Shown piece after piece: positions 56,390 to 64,000 of a DNA stretch of 64,000 nucleotides (position 1 is its first letter; each line of letters opens with the position of its first letter). The stretch is taken from contig NC_064622.1 of assembly GCF_023898315.1 (NCBI RefSeq), positions 168,536,178-168,600,177 on the forward strand. The letters are read 5' to 3'. This DNA comes from Schistocerca nitens. Its lineage: Eukaryota; Arthropoda; Insecta; Orthoptera; Acrididae. The translations under genes were made by a program, and so were the position numbers. The notes below the pieces were generated by a model. The model searched no databases and was not told the DNA's origin. It worked only from the letters and a program-made list of their open reading frames with translations.

Positions 56390-56621
56390 CAGGGATGGTG
56401 GTAGAAGGCAACAGACTCTCCCTCCTATCACTGCAGACACACAGCCTAAACCGCACAGGCCCAGCGAAGCCTGAACACTGGACTGGCAGGCATAAATACT
56501 GTCAGCACACAGCAGACAATTCATTCCATCAGCATCATCTGATGGTGGAACAGTTGTTCGCAGAAATGTCATGGCAACAACTCGATTTGACAGTATACCA
56601 GAGAACTTTGGAAGCAGCATA
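56390..56621 (+). mobile_element. Penelope-like terminal-repeat fragment
   Basis: GGCATAAATACTGTCAGCAC, CAGCAGACAATTCATTCC and CATCATCTGATGGTGGAACA, followed by GCAGAAATGTCATGGCAACA, have the layout of the preceding terminal repeat (TATA-like region, CAGCA-rich stretch, CTGATG core). The hammerhead core here is damaged. It is cut on the right by a mariner element. Confidence 0.45.
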
Positions 56622-56623
56622 TA

Positions 56624-57952
56624 CAAGGGTGGTTTGGAAAGTTTTCGGAATCACCATGAGAAGTCAGCGCTAGCACAATGAGTTGTTCACATGATATTAA
56701 TTGGACTGCTGCCTGTAAACACGTGCCACGTAAGTACTCTTGGAAGAGAGCTGTGGCTCTGTCGTTATTCCCGCGTAGTGATTTGTGAAGATGGGTTTGG
56801 GGGGTGGAGGGGGGGATGAGAAAAAAAGAAGATCTGAGAAGTGATCAAGTACTTCGTAAAGAAAGGTATGAAAGCAAAGGACATTCATGCCAATTATGAC
56901 AATTTCCAGAATACACTGGGGGGACTCTGCTCCTTCATATTCTGCTGTTGCGAAGTGGACAAATGAATTTAAATTTGGTTGGCAGAGCTTAGATGATGAT
57001 CTATGCAGTGGCCGGCGAAGATGTGTCACTACTCCAGAAATCATTGCAAAAGTGCACAAAACAGTCATGGAGGATAGCCGATTGAAAGTGTGTGAAATTG
57101 CTCACCCATGCCAGTTGTCATATGAAAGGGTGTATCGCATGTTAACTGAAGAATTAGAAATGAAGCAATTATCTGCAAGATGGGTGCCGCGACTTGACGC
57201 TGGATCAAAAACGCATGAGAATGGACATATCGGAACAATGTTGGGCCCATTTTAGGAGAAACGAACAAGATTTTTTGCTCTTGTTTGTGACCACAGATGA
57301 AACTTGGGTGTACTACTATACCCCAGAGAGAAAACAGCAGTCAAAGCAGTGGAAATATGCTGATTCTATGCCACCAAAAGAAAGCAGACAATTCCTTTGA
57401 CGAGAAATGTCATGGCATCAGTGTTCTGGGATGTGAAAGGGATTCTGTTTGTAGATTATCTCCCTACTGGGAAACAATTACTGGAGAATACTAGGCTATC
57501 CCCCTGGACAAATTGCAACAAAAGTTCACAAAAAAAGGACAGGTTTAGCAAGGAAGAAAGTCACCTTTCATCAAGAGAATGCGCACCTGCAAACGTGCTG
57601 TTGCCATGGCAACATTACACGAACTAAGGTACGAATTGTTGCACACCCACCTTATTCACCTGATATGGCTTCGTCAGACTTCCATCTCTTCCCAACACTG
57701 AATTTATTTATTTATTTTTTTTTTTTTTTGGTGGACAAAGATTCACTTCAAACGAAGAATTGATAGCTGGAGTTCGCAACTATTTTGCAGGTTTGGAGGA
57801 AATTCATTTTCGAGATGGGATCAAGACACTGTAACATCGTTGGACCAAGTGCATTAATCTACAATGAGACTACGTTGAAAAATTAAAGAAGTTTCAGTGA
57901 TGTAAGTACTTTTTTTCTATTCCATTCTGAGAACAATGTAAACCACCCTCAT
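56624..57952 (+). mobile_element. mariner transposon, near full length
   Basis: The ends CAAGGGTGGTTTGGAAAG (left, after TA at 56622-56623) and GAGGGTGGTTTACATTG (right, minus strand, more diverged) enclose about 1.33 kb, the usual mariner length. Between them lies a transposase in shifting frames. The TA on the right is lost. Confidence 0.8.
56840..57835 (+). pseudogene. mariner transposase pseudogene
   Basis: In order: the HTH region (SDQVLRKE, FVKKGMKAKDIHANY), AVAKWTNEFKFGWQSLDDDL, TTPEIIAKVHKTVMEDSRLK, SARWVPRLD, VTTDETWVYYYTPERKQQSK (first Asp), QENAHLQTC (second position, Asp replaced by Glu) and HPPYSPDMASSDFHLFPT (third Asp). The RIAHPCQLSYERVYRMLTEE block fits the second HTH. Frameshifts near 56935, 57190, 57400 and 57500 and a T/A-rich insertion at about 57705-57730 break the frame. 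The altered second catalytic residue alone would inactivate it. Confidence 0.85.
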
Positions 57953-60899
57953 GTGTCAGTTAAGGCTCAGATCACATAAATGAGTACTTATTTTCAGCTA
58001 TTAAGTGAGCTTTTATGTACAACACTTTTGACAGCTCCAGCTCTTCAACACTTAACATAACAGCTCACTTACCAACTGGAAATTAGCACTCATTTAATAA
58101 ACTGAAAATAACTACAATGTAAACACATACTCAGTGAAGTTATTTATGTCAACTCATATAAAAGAGCTGGACAGCGACTGATGACCTCAGCAGTTAGGTC
58201 CCATAGTGCTCAGAGAGAGCTCAGAGCTGGACAGCAAATACTGTGGATGTAGTCTGCAAAATGGAAAGCAAGCAGTGATCATGTTGGGGGAAGTTGCTTT
58301 CCCCATAAGAATGCTATAGCTGCCATACCGTATGACAAAGAATCAATTTCCCCTTTGGCAATGTGGAGTAGTGCACAGGAATTTATGTAGATTCTGTCCA
58401 CGTTCCTTTCTTGCATTAGTATTATTGGTATCTGTATTCCCTGTAATGTAAATGCATGTTGTGGAAAATAAACACATCTGGGCATGTCTGCACACAGCAT
58501 TGTCAGTAATTTGTAAGGTGCACTGTGGAGAGTTGGTGTAACACTCCATTGCTGCTTCTTGTGATATAGTTGGGTAGATCGAGTGGGGAATCATCAGCTT
58601 GCTCATAGTTTGCAGACTTTTTAAGGTGGTAAGAGTGTGATGACGACCTAGCAGTATACCTTCTCTCGTGCTTCTATCCTCCACCCTGTTACACCCCCAC
58701 AACACAATTAAACTTTCAATATTGCTCTACTGCTCTTATGCACAATACATACATTTAATATCTTTTCTTAAGCAACCTCACTTCACAGTAACCAATTTTA
58801 TACCAGTAACATATTTTCAATCATATGCATTTGTTTCAATCTCTGTAACACAGAAACTATTAATCCTAGAGAAAAAATTAAGATGGCTTTTCTGTAGGAA
58901 ATATAGTTTTTGATTGTGTACCAGGAAGCCACAGGTTTCAAGATATTCAAGTAAAAAAAAATGAAAAATGACCGGTAAATGCCCCCTCACCACCGCACTC
59001 GCATCATACTGATGTGGATTTTTAGTATGTTGTTAACTGTAAAAAAAATTGTGATGACTACACAACTTTTTTCTCCTATTCAACAATTTTACAACAAATT
59101 TGTTCTCTGACAAAATATGGTATTAGTAATTCATTATAGTATGTGAAGAACATGCCAATAACATTAAGAATTAAAATTTGTCACAAAATATATTATGGAA
59201 GTTTCAGTTACAACTAATGTTCATTTGAAGAATTAGTCTTCAGATGTACTCAGCTTCACAAGATTGCCAATCCTGCGATTTTCTCATATCTCATTTAGAA
59301 CCATATCTCTCTGAGAATGATGTATAATCATTCGAAACACCATCCCTGTTACTGTGATTCCAGGAGGGGGAGAGAAACAGTCACACAGTGCAGATCTCCA
59401 TTGTTTGGAGAGCAGAACAACATTCTGGCAGATATTGGTTAAGACTGTTGGTAAAGTGCAATCTTATTGTACACATGCATTCAGTTCTGCATATTTGTTG
59501 GAAATGATCAGTCATGATCTTCAGAATGGGAATGCTGTATGTTCATCAACTGTTGTATGCATGCGGAACTCAAAACCATTCCACAAGCATCAAATAAAGT
59601 AACCATTATTAGCTTCCTTTAGCTTTTTTGTGCCCTGTGGGCTGGCTGGTGGGTGTTGTGATCAGGAGGTCGAGAGCAGAGCAAGGTTGAGTGGTCCAGT
59701 GCATACCCGGATGTGTCAGTAATACGGCGGTATCTAGAACAACATTTATATTTGTGCAAAATGTACAGAGGTATAAGTGTCTACACAGCTGCAGTTGGTG
59801 ACCAGGCATAAGCGCATGTGCCATGGAGAAGTTTCGACACCTCATCAGCAAGTCATGTCGTCACCACCACAGTTCAGTGCCCTGGTCGCATGCTGTACTG
59901 GCAGTGACAGTGGGGCAAGAAAGGTACTACATGCCCAAATGTTCCACAGTGACCAAGTAGTGTCCCACTCCAGCACTCTCTAAGACAGCCTGTGGTGTTT
60001 TCAGGTCATGACTGCCGACTGTGGTCCAGGAACTCCGTTGTGAAGATTAGGCCCTGGTAATCCATCACAGATCGACCAAGACTGCAGCAGATGCTCACAA
60101 ATTGGTCAGGTGGGTACTCGGATGTGTCTAGCCTGATCAGTGTGATGACAGCAGCTTGCACATTATCCGTGGTGACCCAATAGGTAGCAATGGCAGACCA
60201 AGGCTGTGGTATGCATCAAGACTCAGTGTTTAAGTGAGCAAGCAAGTCGTAGGCTTGTCAGTCATCAGTCTCGTCATGGTTTCACTGAAACTTAATACAC
60301 TGTCAATCTCTGGCTCTAACAACACTGACAGAATCGCAGCATGACAGAATGTGTTCTTGAGGTCTGAAATCCCCTCAATTTCACTGGTCACGTCGTCTAC
60401 ATTCAGTTTGGTAGTGCTATTTGGACAGTGAAGTTACATAGCGTTACCTCACAGTGTCTTGTAAAGTATCACAGCAGCACTTGCATTCTTGTCTGTCTTG
60501 TTGTGAGGCTTGCTGCGGTTCACCTCTTGACATACTGACTGGCACACCAGCCCAGTGCTAATTTGTTCCACACTAACATGGTTGAACTTATAAAAAATTT
60601 AAACCTATACAGTGAAAATATTCTGCCATGTAAACAGCTCTGAAGCTCAACCATTTATTTGAGGAGAACAAGTGATTCTGAGGCTGTTATTGCATATTTG
60701 CTTTATGGGCCATAATGATTAGGTTGTTTTTCATCATCATCCAGTAATGGTGCAGATACATCCATTATCATTCTCAGCTAGAAGTTGATGAAGCTGGTAA
60801 GAGATTATCCAAACAATATTTTTCTACACACAAAATAAATATCATCCGAAGCTCTAAAATTAATATTATTTACAAACTTATTAAAAACCGTGCACTTAC
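57953..60899. other. mostly unassigned; small SINE tail
   Basis: The stretch 58168-58205 (GACTGATGACCTCAGCAGTT, then CCCATAGTGCTCAGAG) is the tail of the SINE type seen at 11967-12124, in plus orientation. The rest, including a GC-richer region at 59620-60540, contains only short open stretches with no family match. Confidence 0.4.
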
Positions 60900-61077
60900 A
60901 TGAAAAATTCTGTTGGAATATGGGAGATTCCGTGATAGCTTTCTTTCATTCAGAAACTTTGGCGTCCGCAAATTACACCCATTTGGAACTGCACAAGTTT
61001 CATTCAAGTACCACATGCCATCTAAATACACATCAGGTATTTGCTCTGGTTCACCAGGAACCTTTAATTTTGAAATA
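60900..61077 (-). CDS. candidate internal exon of unidentified gene
   Basis: This stretch of 178 nt is bounded by GTTTTCATTTCAG and CAT/GTAAGTG, both strong splice borders. It has one open frame across its full length: ISKLKVPGEPEQIPDVYLDG, MWYLNETCAVPNGCNLRTPK and FLNERKLSRNLPYSNRIFH. The first base completes a codon and the last codon is whole, so the downstream phase (0) fits SNAPC3 exon a at 41192. It could therefore be an upstream exon of that gene, 20 kb away. I see no similarity to the vertebrate N-terminus, which is poorly conserved. It could equally belong to another gene. Confidence 0.45.
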
Positions 61078-61661
61078 CTGAAATGAAAACAAATTCCTAA
61101 TTAACAATTATGTTTAATGGCAAGGCAAACTAAAAATGGTGTGTGTGTGGTGGAGGGGGGTGGAGGTAGGTTACTCTCAATGTCTCTTTAAGATAACATA
61201 CATTATTTTCATCCTGAAAAATGTAAATAGCAATTAGTGACCCCCTATAAAAAGTAATTACACAGTCTGCAATGAAATTGTTGTAACTACTCCGGATGAG
61301 CCCCAGATGCAACAAATTGGTGGCTGTCTATCACAAATTGTATCCATGAATGAGAAACTCAATTACAATAGGACAAGAGTGATAGCCAGTGTGGAAACTG
61401 CGTGGCCTACAACTTCAGCACAACTTCCTGACGTCAGTAGGGGATGCTTGTGCACCATCGCTTTTACGCCCATTTTTGACAACAATTTTAATCCTGTAAC
61501 CTTTGATTAGATGAGAAATGTGATAAAATGCAAGAAATACATTGTGTAATGGTCAAATATTAGGAAAGAATGCACACTGTTTGCAATCTGAAGCAAAAGT
61601 TTGCTTCAGTAAGCACATAAACATATTTGTGAATGGTGGATTCATGTAAATTAATAGTTCA
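61078..61661. other. no gene recognised
   Basis: Sequence upstream (minus strand) of the candidate exon, with a G-rich stretch at 61140-61170. Confidence 0.35.
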
Positions 61662-61925
61662 ACTGTGTGTGGCTTAGTGACTCTGTGGTAAAGGGCCAGA
61701 CTGCAAACCCACATGCCTCGGATCCGATCCCCTATCAATCGTAGGATATGTCACCTACCACTTCTTTCCCCTCTGGCAATGTTTTTCAACGCGAAAAATG
61801 CTGAGTTGCACCATGGTTTGGAACTCATGCTAAACTGTAGGTCCCCCATAACTGGCTTGGTAAATCAGGTCAAAGGTCAGAGGAAGGTAACGGCACACCA
61901 CCACCAGCATAACCATATACAGTAA
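61662..61925 (+). mobile_element. tRNA-derived SINE (fourth family)
   Basis: The head reads GTGTGGCTTAGTGACTCTGT (A box TGGCTTAGTGAC) and GGATCCGATCCCC (B-box-like), with AAGGGCCAGACTGCAAACCC between them. The body ends CAGAGGAAGGTAACGGCACA, related to the GAGGAAGGCAATGGCAAACC of the SINE at 24.9 kb, so the two families share a body module. No clear target duplication. Confidence 0.75.
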
Positions 61926-63450
61926 AGCACTGTAGTGTTCAAAATAATCTTTGGATTTATGACTGCTTCACATTTTTTATTCAAGTAGTGGTGCATAATA
62001 TAGTTTGCATAGGCAAGCAGAGCATTTAGGCCACCAGACAGTAGCATGTGTGGAATTGTGCATTAATTCACAAAGCATCAGTAGCAAAATCATAGACTCT
62101 GTTTGCACAAAATCTCATTAACATTCACAGAAAAATCTAAAGCTCACGATGTCAAGACCATCAAGACAAATAAAGACCAAATTTGTCACACATTTGAAAT
62201 CATATAATGCAGCAAAACTACAAAAATTCACAGCTACTTATGAACCACTAAATTATGGTAATGTTTGTATGGTTGCAAAAGAATCAATCACAGAGGCCAC
62301 TTGAAAATTCAATGTCCTGAAATATATTCAAGTGTTCAGCTCACAGCCACAAAATATTCTAAGTCCCACTAATACAGACAGAGGTCCTGCGGCTCTATGG
62401 TTTCCCTAAACTCACCGATCACACCACTCTGATTAACACAGGCAAGAAGACTTTATCTCGACATGAAACTAAATAAAAGACCTCGAGCTCTGCTGTGCAC
62501 ATTACTTTAAATACTTAGCCACATGACCACTGCTCAACATCTGACAATGTGTTCCTAGTCAAATTACGAGTTTAAATACATTACAAACATCAGATATGGT
62601 TAACTTGTAACAACAACGGCGCTGTACTATTGTACATATAAGTAATTTTTTTTTTTTCTTCTGAATTTTCTATAAACTTGTGTAATTAATGTTCTGATTT
62701 CATTTCTTTTTTGTTTCATGCCATTATGTTAAGAAAACTGTAAACGAGTTTCAATGTGAATATTAGTGTTTATGTCAAATGTCAAGTAATATTGTGATAG
62801 AACTGAAATGTAACAAATGTTGAAACTGTTGTAAGATGTTTAAAATCGTAACTGTGCGTCTGGTCCATACGTAGGCAATGTGTTAGGATATGTAGAATGC
62901 AAAACCTCGGGTGAATACCCGGCCTGTCAGGGAGCGGTAAAAGGTGGATGGCAGGCGAGCACGGGAAAATGCACGCGGGCACTGCACGGCACAACAGGCT
63001 CAGTAGTAGTTGGAGTTTGGCACTGGTTTGAGCAACACCTTCTGGAGCGAGGAGGCTCTCCTGGAAGACGTAGCTTCACTGAGCCTCGGGTATGCCGTTC
63101 CAATGCCCACACTGCATGGCAAAAGTCCATAGGCACTAAGTGGAAAAGTATTGCGACGCAAAGAAGAATTAAAGTGCCGATACGTCAAGAGCCATAGCTG
63201 TGGTTGCATGTGTGCTCCGTGCCTCGCCATCTCACCGCCCGTCAACCGCCGCATCGATACAAGCAGGTTGAAACTTAGTACTGTATTCGTATGGACCATA
63301 GAGTGAACTGTTCAATAATAACCTAAATTTTACCAGAATTTTCCCATCATTTAATTATCCTCACAACTAACCTAGACAGGGTCCTTTCCAAATGTTGTGC
63401 AATCCGAGTGTCCCGAAATGAAAATTTAAATTTTGTGTTAATAATAATTA
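61926..63450. other. unassigned; GC-rich segment near 62.9-63.3 kb
   Basis: AT-rich to 62.85 kb, then a GC-richer stretch (62880-63300) with overlapping short open frames on both strands, which looks like an LTR or other repeat end rather than a gene. A (T)n run lies at 62648. Confidence 0.35.
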
Positions 63451-64000
63451 CTTTACTGTATGATTAAATGATGATGGCGTCCTCTTGGGTAAAATATTCC
63501 GGAGGTAAAATAGTCCCCCCATTCGGATCTCCGGGCGGGGACTACTCAAGAGGACGTCGTTATCAGGAGAAAGAAAACTGGCGTTCTACAGATCGGAGTG
63601 TGGAATGTCAGATCCCTTAATCGGGCAGGTAGGTTAGAAAATTTAAAAAGGGAAATGGATAGGTTAAAGTTAGATATAGTGGGAACTAGTGAAGTTCGGT
63701 GGCAGGAGGAACAAGACTTTTGGTCAGGTGATTACAGGGTTATAAATACAAAATCAAATAGGGGTAATGCAGGAGTAGGTTTAATAATGAATAAAAAAAT
63801 AGGAGTGCGGGTTAGCTACTACAAACAGCATAGTGAATGCATTATTGTGGCCAAGATAGACACAAAGCCCATGCCTACTACAGTAGTACAAGTTTATATG
63901 CCAACTAGCTCTGCAGATGATGAAGAAATTGATGAAATGTATGACGAGATAAAAGAAATTATTCAGGTAGTGAAGGGAGACGAAAATTTAATAGTCATGG
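63451..64000 (+). mobile_element. RTE-like LINE (family 1), second copy, cut by window end
   Basis: This aligns with 1354-1907 of the first copy at nucleotide level, starting CTTTACTGTATGATTAAATG. It lacks the upstream 280 bases of leader. Its frame is intact across NVRSLNRAGRLENLKREMDR, where the first copy has a 1-base insertion, and runs on through LDIVGTSEVRWQEEQDFWSG to the end of the window. GISEV of the first copy is GTSEV here. Confidence 0.92.

Overview
The window reads as a TE-rich insect genome, most likely an orthopteran such as a Schistocerca-type grasshopper. The evidence is several tRNA-derived SINE families and LINE tails whose sequence I recognise from locust genomes, multi-kilobase introns, and dense decayed DNA transposons and LINEs. 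I cannot confirm the species without a search.

Two host-gene signals stand out. The first is the 3' part of a spliced gene on the minus strand that I identify as SNAPC3 (SNAP50), the snRNA-activating protein complex subunit. Four exons (40953-41192, 31069-31316, 19938-20045, 9565-9712) join in phase into 247 codons plus a stop, separated by three introns of about 9.6, 11.0 and 10.2 kb packed with transposons. Its 5' exons lie upstream of 41.2 kb or outside the window. A spliceable exon of unknown identity on the same strand at 60900-61077 has a compatible phase. The second is an intronless cyclophilin domain most like PPIL4, on the same strand inside a SNAPC3 intron (33164-33679). It is probably a retrocopy whose last codons come from a locally repeated segment.

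Layout. 0-9 kb: mariner remnant, Tc1 end, a near full-length RTE-like LINE (1071-4350), a piggyBac pseudogene and a Tc1 remnant. 9.5-41 kb: SNAPC3 exons with introns holding CR1-like and RTE-like LINEs, Tc1 and mariner copies, SINEs, a pseudogene of an uncharacterised multicopy family, and a mosaic at 31.4-33.7 kb. That mosaic combines two pairs of direct repeats, a hammerhead-ribozyme-like motif and the PPIL4-like copy. 41.7-44.4 kb: a Ty1/copia remnant split by a SINE. 45.7-49.8 kb: two diverged copies of a repeat carrying many GGCCTTCAGCC-type motifs. 50-58 kb: a CR1-like LINE split by a foldback element, an internally deleted mariner with intact ends, a Penelope-like GIY-YIG element with a second hammerhead-like motif, and an almost full-length mariner. 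58-64 kb: mostly unassigned sequence, a candidate exon, a SINE, and the start of a second copy of the RTE-like LINE.

No transposon here looks autonomous: every coding region carries stops, frameshifts or deletions. The most unusual locus is 31.4-33.7 kb, where a ribozyme motif typical of Penelope-like elements sits at the exact edge of a 157-bp direct repeat, next to fragments matching both ends of the PPIL4-like copy.
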